Source of the DNA: DAOPXV01 sp035352535
GTDB taxonomy: Bacteria; Muiribacteriota; UBA9980
Length of the DNA: 21,353 nucleotides
Direction: 5' to 3'
Assembly (NCBI GenBank): GCA_964545075.1
Contig: CAZJFS010000067.1
Location: forward strand, 1-21,353
Both the position numbers and the translations under genes were made by a program. Position 1 is the stretch's first letter; each line of letters begins with the position of its first letter. Positions 1 through 7,002 of this stretch are shown piece by piece. The notes below the pieces were generated by a model. The model saw only the letters and a program-made list of their open reading frames with translations. It was not told where the DNA came from and did not search any database.

Positions 1-1309
1 TCTTGGTCAGCGATGTTAGCGTAATAATGAATTCGGCGGCCGCCGGCGATTTTAAAAATATCTCGACCGACGAATAATTTTTAAATTCCTGGATCTGGCG
101 TTTGTCATAATTGTCCGAGATCACTTCCTCGATGTCGGTTCCGACCGGAACATCGAGTGAAAAGCGTGAAATTTTACCTTTGATTATTTTGAAGGTTATT
201 TCATGATTTCCGCGTATCATGCCGTCGCCTATCGAAAATGTTGTGTTTACGTTTGAGCTTATGGCCGGGGCTTCTTCCTCATATTTTACGGGAGCCTCGA
301 CTTCGGCGGTTGACGCGAGTTCTATGGAACCCGTTTCTGCCGCCGGCGAAACCGGTTTGGAAGAATCTTCCATAAGCTTTTTTTCCTCGCGGCTGATGGC
401 GAAATATGAGAGCGACAGGGAGTCGGAAAAACCGAATTCGGCTTCCGCGGCCTGATTTTTGGTTTCCGGATGGTAAAACGAGCGAAAGCCAATGGCCGGA
501 GTTATTTTAATGACGGCGTCGCGTTCGTCGTGCAAAAATAGCGCGGAGTTTTCCGGACATCTCGGAACGTTAAGCGAAAGCGAGTAGGTCGCGCCGTCTT
601 TTTTCGGCATCATAAGAAATCTTATATTGAGCTGATGGGCGCCCTTCCCTTTCAAGAGGAGGGAATACCTGTTTCCTGCCCTGCGCGATGGCGCGGGAGC
701 GATATTGACGGCGTTATTATAAGATTGCCGCTGATCGAAGGCTTGCTGAACCTGTATTTCAGGAGCCGAATTCGACGCGCCTTGCTGTATCTGATATTGG
801 GTCGGCTCGACTACCATTACGGGTATGGTGTCGTCGACGACGGCGTCGTTCATGGCCATTTCACCTTCGAAAAGAGGGATGAGCACGAATTTTTTATCGG
901 TCAGGATGGATATGTTGCAATCGACGCTGCACAGAACGTTTTCACGGTCCTTTATGAATTTATAAGAAGTCGATGACACGACGAAGTCGGCAGGCGGATT
1001 TTTTTCGGCGCCGGGTTTTTCGACGCCCTGATACCGTTCGTTTATCATCCGGTTGTTCTTTTCCATCAGTTCGGCGAGTTCCTGATAAGTGATCATAACC
1101 ATTTTGCTGTTTTCAAAGATCTTAGTTACGGAACTGAAAGGAACGACGACCTTGAAATCGCTGATGGGTCTGACCGTGATGGGACCTTCAGGCAATTTTT
1201 TTTCGGCGGCGAAGGATGCGCCCGGATTATAAAAGAGCGTCATTATCGTTATAATGACAAAAGAAAGGAATATTATCGATGGACATGATCGAAAGTTTTG
1301 CGGTTTCAT
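1..1309 (-). CDS. Large secreted beta-rich protein, C-terminus beyond the left edge
   Basis: The frame is open from the ATG at 1309 to the window edge: 436 codons with no stop. GGAGG lies a few bases upstream of the ATG. Residues 1-35 form a Sec signal peptide: a hydrophobic stretch at about 12-27 followed by ASFA-A. After residue 40 the protein alternates short beta-prone segments with Pro/Ala-rich linkers, including a Gln-rich stretch around 190-215. The visible C-terminal part (about 365-436) looks like a beta-sandwich module with alternating hydrophobic residues. The layout resembles large secreted or anchored beta proteins known from Planctomycetes and related groups; that is a similarity of pattern from memory, not an identified family. 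The gene lies 42 nt downstream of the 1352-2614 gene with no terminator between, so they are probably co-transcribed. Function unknown. Confidence 0.85.
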   Translation of the reverse strand, partial: MKPQNFRSCPSIIFLSFVIITIMTLFYNPGASFAAEKKLPEGPITVRPISDFKVVVPFSSVTKIFENSKMVMITYQELAELMEKNNRMINERYQGVEKPGAEKNPPADFVVSSTSYKFIKDRENVLCSVDCNISILTDKKFVLIPLFEGEMAMNDAVVDDTIPVMVVEPTQYQIQQGASNSAPEIQVQQAFDQRQSYNNAVNIAPAPSRRAGNRYSLLLKGKGAHQLNIRFLMMPKKDGATYSLSLNVPRCPENSALFLHDERDAVIKITPAIGFRSFYHPETKNQAAEAEFGFSDSLSLSYFAISREEKKLMEDSSKPVSPAAETGSIELASTAEVEAPVKYEEEAPAISSNVNTTFSIGDGMIRGNHEITFKIIKGKISRFSLDVPVGTDIEEVISDNYDKRQIQEFKNYSSVEIFLKSPAAAEFIITLTSLTK

Positions 1310-1351
1310 AAACATCCTCCGGATTAATATATTGATTTTTAAAAAATGGCA

Positions 1352-2614
1352 TTATTGAATTTTATTGAGCATTTCGAAGGCTCTTGAAAAATTATTCTTT
1401 ATGATCGAATTTTTTTCGCTGTTGTAGGCGTCGCCGACTTTCGCTTTGAGAAGCTGGAAGAAAGGCCTGACGAGATTTCGTACTGGCGTATCTGCGGAGG
1501 TCATCACGCGGAAAAGGACTTCGATCTTATAGTATTCGCCGTTACCGACCTCGCGCATTATGTCGTTGACGCATAATGACAGCGGTTTTAAAGAGAAAAT
1601 GAAAAGCTTGTTGGAAACTACTTTTATTATATCTCCGCCGAGGAGGCGTAAAAGCTTGTAGCGCTCCTCGGAATTATCGTTTTTGACGTTCAAATTTTGA
1701 AGGCTTTTTTCCAGTGGCCCGAAAAAAGCGAAATAGCTGTTTTTATATTTTACTATGGCGCTGTCGTGAGCTCCGAAAGCTCCGCCGCAGATATAAGTAT
1801 ATAGAACTGAATTTATTCTTTCGAATTCCTCGTCGGTGATCTGGGCGGTTATGGTGTTGTTTATGGCTTCATTGTAATATTTTTTTACGGCTTCAAGTAT
1901 CTGGTTCCAGTTCGTGTCCATGAGCATGTCGCCGCTCGCGATCTTATCGAGCATGCCTGAAAAATCAGGATCTTTTAATTGATAGCGCAACGCTTTTTGT
2001 TTTTTTACGAAAAACTTTAAGATATCGTTGGTCGCGGCGGAAGGGTTCGGCTGACGGGTGTTTGAAGCCTGCTGCGTTGGGGTCGCCGGCGTTTTGCTGT
2101 TTGGGGCATTCGCGGGAGCAGGGGCCTGATTCGTGGCCGGACTCTGCCCGGTTCCAGCGGTATTCTGGGGATTCATTACTGAAAGATCTATAGTGGAAAC
2201 GACGGGCGGCGTTGCAGCCTGCGGCGCGGCACCGCTCGTCCCGGTGAAATCGGGAGCTTCGGGGACCGTGATAGGCGGCGGTTCATAAGTTGGAGCCTGC
2301 GGCGTGGCGGGTTCGTAAGCCGGCGGCGAGCTGTATTGCTGCTGCGGCGTTGTCTGCGTTTGCTGTTGCTGGGCGGGATACTCCGGCGGCGGCTGTTGCT
2401 GTGATTGCTGCTGCTGAATAGGAGTTTTTACGAATGAAAAATCATAAGGCTCGTAATATCCATCCGGCCGGTATTCGTCAGAAGGTTCTATGGATGAAAC
2501 GCCGGCCGATTGATCGGGGCCCTGTGAATAAGCGATACCTATCGCGCCTTGCGAAAAAACACAGGTGGATAGCGAGGTTATGATCAGCCAGGCGATTTTT
2601 TTTATCTTTCCCAT
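1352..2614 (-). CDS. Secreted Pro/Gln-rich protein of unknown function
   Basis: 420 residues. GGGAG precedes the ATG. An N-terminal signal peptide (residues 1-30: basic KIKK, then a hydrophobic core to about 28) implies export. Residues 65-195 are low complexity, first Gln/Pro-rich with runs such as QQQQ, then Ala/Pro/Thr-rich. They probably form an extended linker or cell-wall-spanning segment. Residues 197-420 look like a folded, mainly helical domain with scattered charged residues; I recognise no family. Two cysteines within the signal region and two in the folded domain give no obvious motif. A probable extended -10 promoter lies just upstream. The downstream secreted protein gene (1-1309) is likely in the same transcript. 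Confidence 0.85.
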   Translation of the reverse strand: MGKIKKIAWLIITSLSTCVFSQGAIGIAYSQGPDQSAGVSSIEPSDEYRPDGYYEPYDFSFVKTPIQQQQSQQQPPPEYPAQQQQTQTTPQQQYSSPPAYEPATPQAPTYEPPPITVPEAPDFTGTSGAAPQAATPPVVSTIDLSVMNPQNTAGTGQSPATNQAPAPANAPNSKTPATPTQQASNTRQPNPSAATNDILKFFVKKQKALRYQLKDPDFSGMLDKIASGDMLMDTNWNQILEAVKKYYNEAINNTITAQITDEEFERINSVLYTYICGGAFGAHDSAIVKYKNSYFAFFGPLEKSLQNLNVKNDNSEERYKLLRLLGGDIIKVVSNKLFIFSLKPLSLCVNDIMREVGNGEYYKIEVLFRVMTSADTPVRNLVRPFFQLLKAKVGDAYNSEKNSIIKNNFSRAFEMLNKIQ

Positions 2615-2662
2615 GTTTCGCTCCCGGTGATTTTTCAGGAAAAAACATATAAAATCATGCCC

Positions 2663-2671
2663 ATTATACCA
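2663..2671 (-). promoter_or_regulatory. Extended -10 promoter for the 1352-2614 gene
   Basis: On the minus strand the sequence reads TGG followed by TATAAT, an extended -10 element (TGn-TATAAT). The -35 region is weak (TTTTAC-like), which fits extended -10 promoters. Predicted transcription starts about 40 nt upstream of the ATG at 2614. Confidence 0.55.
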
Positions 2672-2710
2672 AAAAAATGATAAAAGTAAAAGATATTTTT
2701 CATTTATTAT

Positions 2711-2739
2711 TTGACTTATTTACATTCTTTAAATATAAT
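2711..2739 (+). promoter_or_regulatory. Near-consensus sigma-70 promoter for the 2779-3875 operon
   Basis: TTGACT at 2711-2716, a 17-bp spacer, and TATAAT at 2734-2739. Transcription would start near 2746. This rules out the upstream ATG at 2677 as a start and supports translation from 2779. Confidence 0.8.
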
Positions 2740-2778
2740 GTACATGTTTCATTTTATTATAACATGGTGGTTTTTAAT

Positions 2779-3594
2779 ATGCGAAATATTTTTAACTGGA
2801 AAAGAAATTTTAACGTCATGATACTTGCTTTGGCTGCTGTTCTTTGGGCCGCTCCGGCTTTTTCGTGTACGGATATTTTAAACGCCTTTCTCTCCGTCGA
2901 GAAGCTTAACGAGAATTTGAAAAATGAGCTTATTACCATTAACGAGACTTTTCAGCGTCTCGATGTGGCCCTGAGCCAGAAAAATCTGAAAAACGGGAAG
3001 ACTGAAATTGGAAAGCTCATAGATTACTATTTTGATTTTTATATGAAATATTATCAAAATCCGCCTGCCCAGTTCGTCGATGACCCCAGATGGCACGATA
3101 AGCTTTCACTCGTCAATCAAAGTCTCAAGACTATCCTTGAGTTCATAAATAAAGATATGCCGGATGAGGCCCATTCTTACGTGAAGATAGCTTATGAATC
3201 ATTTTCCGCGATATACAAGGACAGAGTTCCTATGCAGGAACAAAACATAATGGATATGATAGTTTCAAAATTGGATACTATTGAAACTGAAATGAAAAGA
3301 TATATGGTTGAAGGCGGAACGAACGAGATCGCTATTCACGCGAATAACCTTAACGCTTTATCCGAGCGCCTTCTGTCTTTTGAAAATTCGAGCGAAGCTT
3401 ATTTGAAGCAGCGCGCCGATTTTACCGCTATATTGGTGGATCGCGCCAAATATTTAGTTAAAACACCCATAAACGATACCGTTTCATGCTCGCTTCAGAT
3501 GAAGGAAATTTCCGCGCTCAAAGGTTCGCTTGAAATATTCCTTGATAAAAGAAAGGCTTTTCTGAACAAAGACTGGTTTGAACAGAAAAAATGA
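2779..3594 (+). CDS. Secreted helical protein of unknown function
   Basis: 271 residues from the ATG at 2779. The frame is open back to an ATG at 2677, but that lies upstream of the sigma-70 promoter at 2711-2739. GGTGG just upstream of 2779 can serve as ribosome binding site. Residues 1-29 form a signal peptide (basic N-region, core MILALAAVLWAA). The first mature-region cysteine is Cys30, preceded by A-F-S, which is not a good lipobox, so signal peptidase I after APA is more likely. The rest is almost entirely helical with long charged amphipathic segments, like a coiled or four-helix-bundle protein; no family recognised. The stop overlaps by 4 nt (ATGA) the start of a ThiS/MoaD-like gene, implying translational coupling. 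Confidence 0.8.
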   Translation: MRNIFNWKRNFNVMILALAAVLWAAPAFSCTDILNAFLSVEKLNENLKNELITINETFQRLDVALSQKNLKNGKTEIGKLIDYYFDFYMKYYQNPPAQFVDDPRWHDKLSLVNQSLKTILEFINKDMPDEAHSYVKIAYESFSAIYKDRVPMQEQNIMDMIVSKLDTIETEMKRYMVEGGTNEIAIHANNLNALSERLLSFENSSEAYLKQRADFTAILVDRAKYLVKTPINDTVSCSLQMKEISALKGSLEIFLDKRKAFLNKDWFEQKK

Positions 3595-3875
3595 AGATCA
3601 GACTCAGTTTATTTATTGACGGTCTTGACTTTGTTTTACAAAATCCATGCGTGAATCATTTCGGTGGAAATGAATACGAAGTTTGTTGCGATCCTTCTCT
3701 TTTGAAACTTGCCGGAGATGAATTCCCTTCGACAGAAGGCCTTTTAAAATTTTTAAAGATTTCTGAAAACCACGGCGTTATATTCGTTATTTTAAATTCA
3801 AAGGTTGTCTTTTCAAATGCTGCGATAAATGATGGAGACCATATAGAACTTCTTTCGGCTATCGATGGCGGTTAA
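3591..3875 (+). CDS. ThiS/MoaD-like beta-grasp sulfur-carrier protein
   Basis: 94 residues. The C-terminus has the ubiquitin-like sulfur-carrier signature: a hydrophobic strand (VIFVILNSKVVF, about 63-74), then INDGDHIEL and the terminal AIDGG. ThiS and MoaD proteins end in Gly-Gly, which is adenylated and converted to thiocarboxylate by an E1-like enzyme (ThiF/MoeB). The N-terminal part (about 15-50) is longer and more divergent than usual and carries Cys20, Cys32 and Cys33. The ATG overlaps the stop of the secreted helical protein gene. No ThiF/MoeB, ThiG or molybdopterin gene is present in the window, so the pathway (thiamine, molybdopterin, cysteine, tungsten cofactor or protein tagging) cannot be told. 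The fold assignment rests on the C-terminal motif only. Confidence 0.65.
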   Translation: MKIRLSLFIDGLDFVLQNPCVNHFGGNEYEVCCDPSLLKLAGDEFPSTEGLLKFLKISENHGVIFVILNSKVVFSNAAINDGDHIELLSAIDGG

Positions 3876-4009
3876 ATTTATTATAAGTTGAGAGCGTGAA
3901 GCGAGAACTAAATAAGAGACAGAGATGAGAGAGTAGTTGAGAACGACGGGCATGACCCAAGTGTCGGCGGAGCGCAGCTCTATTCGCTGAAAAAAAGTTT
4001 TTCACTATT
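3876..4009. other. Noncoding segment with purine-rich tract
   Basis: Between two convergent genes and before the terminator. About 3890-3955 is strongly purine-biased on the plus strand and contains GTTGAGA twice. It is followed by GGGCATGACCC, which can form a short hairpin. I see no credible open frame. It could be a degraded repeat or a 3' UTR element. Confidence 0.4.
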
Positions 4010-4051
4010 ATAAGAAAAGCGCCGGCCGTTTAAGACCAGCGCTTTTCTTAT
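4010..4051. terminator. Bidirectional intrinsic terminator
   Basis: Perfect 13-bp inverted repeat: ATAAGAAAAGCGC at 4010-4022 and its complement at 4039-4051, with a 16-nt loop. On the plus strand the stem ends in TTTTCTTAT and is followed by TTTATT. It sits between convergent genes and would end transcription of both the 2779-3875 operon and the 4078-5166 gene. Confidence 0.8.
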
Positions 4052-4077
4052 TTTATTCATGTTTTAAATATCGATTA

Positions 4078-5166
4078 TTATTTGGTTTCGGTGGCTACCG
4101 CCGCTTTCTTTTTAGCTACGGGTTTTTTAGCCGTGGTTTTTTTTGTGGTCGAAGCTTTTTTGGCTGGTTTTTCAGAAGGTTTTTCAACCGATGCTGAAGC
4201 CGGGTTGGAAACGGGAACCGGTTCGCTTGAAATTCCGTCGGTCGCAGTCGATGCGGGCGCCGTAGCGGGCGCGGTTGAAGTGCCGCTGCTCATGGGTTCT
4301 GAAGCGGGAGGAGCCGAGGGGATGAAATTTCCGGTCGTCAGGCTCATAACGAGTTTGAGTTTTCCTTCGATGATCTGTATGTCCATAACGAGGCCGTATT
4401 TTTTAGCTTCGATGAGGCAGAACTGTAATTTCCCGCGGGCTGAATCTACGATCTGGCCGAATATTTTAACGGTCTGAGGGCCGTTCGTGTTGATGTATTC
4501 GAGCAGAAGATTGAGTTTTGAAAATTGTTTCTTTTCGATATCATAGTTGAGTGAAGCCATTATTTTGGAAGATTTTTCGAGTTTGGTCGTCTGGATCTGG
4601 TTATATATTTCTTTCATTGAAGCGTCATTCGGGTTTTCGTTCATTTGAGTGAGAATGTTTTTTTCTTCAATTGCGAGATTCTGATAACCCTGAAGCATAT
4701 TCGTGAAATCTGAGTCGGATACGAAATCCTGGGAAATTCCAGCTACCGCGTCCGGTTTTTCACCCGACGTAGAAGGAGCGGTTCCGGTGGGAAGCGAAGG
4801 AACTGCCGGCGAGTTAGCAGGTGAAGCGTTTGCGGCGGGGGCTTGAGCTCCGGGCATTGATACGGTAGGAAGCGGGACGTTCGTAGGTTTGGGCCCGTGT
4901 ACCGCCATGTCGTTTATGATGTTGGTTCCGGTCTGAAAAAGGCTGGCAGCCTGAACGCCGCCGGTGAGATAGCCTATGGCCTGCGTCATTATGTGCATGG
5001 AATCGCCGAAGAAGGTTGAAAGTGAAGATGTGAAACTTCCGAGATCGCTTAAAAACGAGCTTTTGGGTTTAACGGGAGCCGCGGGCGCGGTTTGGGCGAA
5101 CGAAGCGGATATCATAGATAACATGAATGCTAAAACCAGAAACATTACCATCGATCTTTTTCTCAT
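4078..5166 (-). CDS. Secreted protein with Lys/Ala-rich histone-H1-like tail
   Basis: 362 residues. GGAGG is 7 nt upstream of the ATG, and a near-consensus promoter lies about 75 nt upstream. Residues 1-24 are a signal peptide (MRKR, hydrophobic core, ASFA-Q). Residues 95-140 are Pro/Ala/Ser-rich. A helical domain follows at about 148-265, with one cysteine (Cys250). Residues 283-330 are again Ser/Ala/Pro-rich. The last 35 residues are a basic, low-complexity tail in which KK alternates with Ala, Thr and Pro, as in eukaryotic histone H1 and bacterial H1-like proteins. Because the protein is predicted to be exported, the tail more likely binds an anionic surface polymer (cell wall, LPS or extracellular DNA) than chromosomal DNA. 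That function is inference; no family recognised. Confidence 0.85.
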   Translation of the reverse strand: MRKRSMVMFLVLAFMLSMISASFAQTAPAAPVKPKSSFLSDLGSFTSSLSTFFGDSMHIMTQAIGYLTGGVQAASLFQTGTNIINDMAVHGPKPTNVPLPTVSMPGAQAPAANASPANSPAVPSLPTGTAPSTSGEKPDAVAGISQDFVSDSDFTNMLQGYQNLAIEEKNILTQMNENPNDASMKEIYNQIQTTKLEKSSKIMASLNYDIEKKQFSKLNLLLEYINTNGPQTVKIFGQIVDSARGKLQFCLIEAKKYGLVMDIQIIEGKLKLVMSLTTGNFIPSAPPASEPMSSGTSTAPATAPASTATDGISSEPVPVSNPASASVEKPSEKPAKKASTTKKTTAKKPVAKKKAAVATETK

Positions 5167-5238
5167 AAAAACGCCTCCAGTGAATAAATAAATTTATAAA
5201 AACAATTATTTTCAACCATTTTAAAGTTTGTTACAATA

Positions 5239-5267
5239 ATTATAAACGATAACTTAAGTTTCGTCAA
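5239..5267 (-). promoter_or_regulatory. Near-consensus sigma-70 promoter for the 4078-5166 gene
   Basis: On the minus strand: TTGACG (5262-5267), a 17-bp spacer, then TATAAT (5239-5244). Start near 5232 gives a leader of about 65 nt. A 12-bp palindrome, TTAGTTAACTAA (5277-5288), lies just upstream of the -35. Confidence 0.8.
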
Positions 5268-5333
5268 GGGTCTATTTTAGTTAACTAATTATTTAAAATT
5301 AAATTTTTCAGCCGGCATAAGACGGTGAATTTA

Positions 5334-6233
5334 TTATTTCGAAAATTGTTTGAGCGCTTCGCAAGATTCAACGCTGTTCAGTTTATCGTTTTTGAGCAAT
5401 TCCACGCAACGATTGTAAGTTTCTATTTTTTTACGTTCTGAATTATTTTTATCGTTACTTTCGGTTTTGGCGGCTGTGAAAACGGACTGGCTTGACGTCT
5501 TTAGAATGGTTTCAGTGGTTGCCGTTTCGCTGTTTTCAGACGAAGCGTCCCGTGGATTATCCGCCGAGTTGTTATTAAGCCGTTTTCTGATTTCGGTAAT
5601 CGCAATTCCGCCAAGAGTTGAGCCTATTATCGAACCGGCGATGGGAGCGACCGGTCCGAGAAATGGAAACGCGATCGAAAAAGCGATTGCGCCTGCCGTG
5701 CCGCACGCGGCTTTACCGAGACATAACTGCCAGTCGATCGAAGAAACCGCTTTTTTAAAATCCAGTTTTTTACTTTGCTTATATTCTTGTCCTACATTTG
5801 AGGTAAACGATTCGCCTAATTGACCCGCGAGTTCGCCTGCAAATTCACCAAGAACGGGTCCGACGCCAGGCGTCGAATAGCCGATAAGTTTTATAAGCGA
5901 ACTTGCGGCAAGAATCGACGATCTTTTTAAAACCTCTTTTGGAATGACTGTGGCAGCGGTTTTAACTGCCGTAGAAGCGGCTACGTTGCCGGCCATGCCG
6001 AGAACTGAAGTGTCGCTTATCGGCAGGGAAATATTGCTCACCTTGATATTTTCTCCGCTAAGATCCAGCAATTTAATTTCATCTGATTTTGATGGAGCCG
6101 TTTGAGATTCATTGTCAGTTATGCGCGCGGGGCGGCCGGGTTCTGAAGCGCCGGCGTATGTTGTGAAAAACATTAAATTTATGGTTAATGTTAAGAAAGC
6201 TACTATGATTATAATGCGTTTGTTTCCGTTCAT
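5334..6233 (-). CDS. Secreted glycine-zipper protein of unknown function
   Basis: 299 residues. AAAGGGG precedes the ATG. Residues 1-28 form a signal peptide (NKR, long hydrophobic core, TYAGA). Two hydrophobic small-residue regions follow, at about 79-142 and 172-213. The second is rich in GxxxG-type spacing (GKAACGTAGAIAF, then GPVAPIAGSIIGSTLGG), as in glycine-zipper proteins that insert in or associate with membranes. Residues 220-270 are polar and Ser/Asn/Thr-rich. The C-terminal 30 residues hold a Cys pair (Cys276, Cys291) that could form a disulfide. No colicin, toxin or surface-antigen family is recognised with confidence. It is a single gene with its own promoter and no visible terminator before the next promoter. 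Confidence 0.8.
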   Translation of the reverse strand: MNGNKRIIIIVAFLTLTINLMFFTTYAGASEPGRPARITDNESQTAPSKSDEIKLLDLSGENIKVSNISLPISDTSVLGMAGNVAASTAVKTAATVIPKEVLKRSSILAASSLIKLIGYSTPGVGPVLGEFAGELAGQLGESFTSNVGQEYKQSKKLDFKKAVSSIDWQLCLGKAACGTAGAIAFSIAFPFLGPVAPIAGSIIGSTLGGIAITEIRKRLNNNSADNPRDASSENSETATTETILKTSSQSVFTAAKTESNDKNNSERKKIETYNRCVELLKNDKLNSVESCEALKQFSK

Positions 6234-6299
6234 CGATTCACCCCTTTCTTAATGCGTTTGTTTTATGAAATTTAATTTCAATTAAATTCAGGTACATGT

Positions 6300-6308
6300 A
6301 TTATACCA
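6300..6308 (-). promoter_or_regulatory. Extended -10 promoter for the 5334-6233 gene
   Basis: On the minus strand: TTGG then TATAAT (TATAAT at 6300-6305), an extended -10. No good -35 is seen at 16-18 bp. Same form as the element at 2663-2671. The predicted start is about 60 nt upstream of the ATG at 6233. Confidence 0.55.
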
Positions 6309-6406
6309 AGAAAAATTCGATTTGGTTGTAATAATTATTTTTTATTTATGTGTATTTGGCTTTTATCATAGTTTATAAAAAACATGAAGTTATGAAAAAT
6401 CCTATA

Positions 6407-6435
6407 TTGACACTTTACTTTAAAAAATATATAAT
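6407..6435 (+). promoter_or_regulatory. Perfect-consensus sigma-70 promoter for the 6484-8462 operon
   Basis: TTGACA at 6407-6412, a 17-bp spacer, TATAAT at 6430-6435: both hexamers match consensus exactly. Start is near 6442, and AAGGAG lies before the ATG at 6484. The rest of 6309-6406 is A+T-rich with no other feature seen. Confidence 0.85.
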
Positions 6436-6483
6436 TATGTCATCTTTTTAAAAAATAAAGAAGAATCATCAAGGAGAACGTTC

Positions 6484-7002
6484 ATGCCTGTTAGAAATTA
6501 TCTTCATTATAAGCCGGAAATATACGGAAATGCTTATGTTGACGAATCGGCCGTCGTTATCGGCCGGGTCAGGCTCATGAAAAATTCGTCCGTCTGGCCC
6601 TCGGCCGTTATAAGAGGCGATATAAACGAGATCGTGGTTGGAGAAGGTTCTAATATTCAGGACGGCGCAGTATTGCACGTTACGCATGAACTTCCCGTAA
6701 TCGTTGGAAACGGCGTGACGGTAGGCCATCTTGCCATGATACACGGCGCCGTTATAGGCGACAACTCGCTTATTGGCATCGGCGCTATAATACTCGATGG
6801 CGCGAAAGTCGGAAAAAACTGTATAATAGCGGCCGGCTCGCTCATTCCGCCGAACGCGAATATCCCTGATAATTCAATGGTTATGGGTTCGCCCGGAAAG
6901 GTGACCCGCCAGATTTCGGAAACCGAGGCGAAGGCGATCGGAGCTAACGGGAAAAGTTACGTCGATATAATAGCCGATTATGGAAAAGGAACGAAAAAAT
7001 AA
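6484..7002 (+). CDS. Gamma-carbonic-anhydrase-like hexapeptide-repeat protein
   Basis: 172 residues, the usual length for the YrdA/PaaY/gamma-CA group. It is a left-handed beta-helix of imperfect hexapeptide repeats (about 10-125) with a C-terminal helix. Family motifs: SSVWPSAVIRGD (35-46), NIQDGAVLHVTH (57-68) and VTVGHLAMIHG (78-88). His65, His82 and His87 sit where the family binds its metal across trimer interfaces. Arg44, Asp46 and Gln59 also match conserved positions. It may be a zinc/iron carbonic anhydrase, but many of these proteins have no shown activity. It is the first gene of an operon with a lytic transglycosylase, starting directly after its stop, and an HD protein; no functional link is evident. 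Confidence 0.9.
   Translation: MPVRNYLHYKPEIYGNAYVDESAVVIGRVRLMKNSSVWPSAVIRGDINEIVVGEGSNIQDGAVLHVTHELPVIVGNGVTVGHLAMIHGAVIGDNSLIGIGAIILDGAKVGKNCIIAAGSLIPPNANIPDNSMVMGSPGKVTRQISETEAKAIGANGKSYVDIIADYGKGTKK

Noticed and set aside
219..976. Two plus-strand open frames (219-455 and 635-976)
   Set aside because: They lie opposite a continuous minus-strand frame (1-1309) with a signal peptide and a good ribosome binding site. Their translations lack any family feature.
2330..2430. CAG/GTT-type triplet runs as a microsatellite or CRISPR-like repeat
   Set aside because: They encode the Gln/Pro-rich linker. Codons vary and there is no regular repeat-spacer structure.
2677..2778. N-terminal extension of the 2779 gene
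   Set aside because: The ATG at 2677 is upstream of the promoter at 2711-2739, and the extension would precede the signal peptide.
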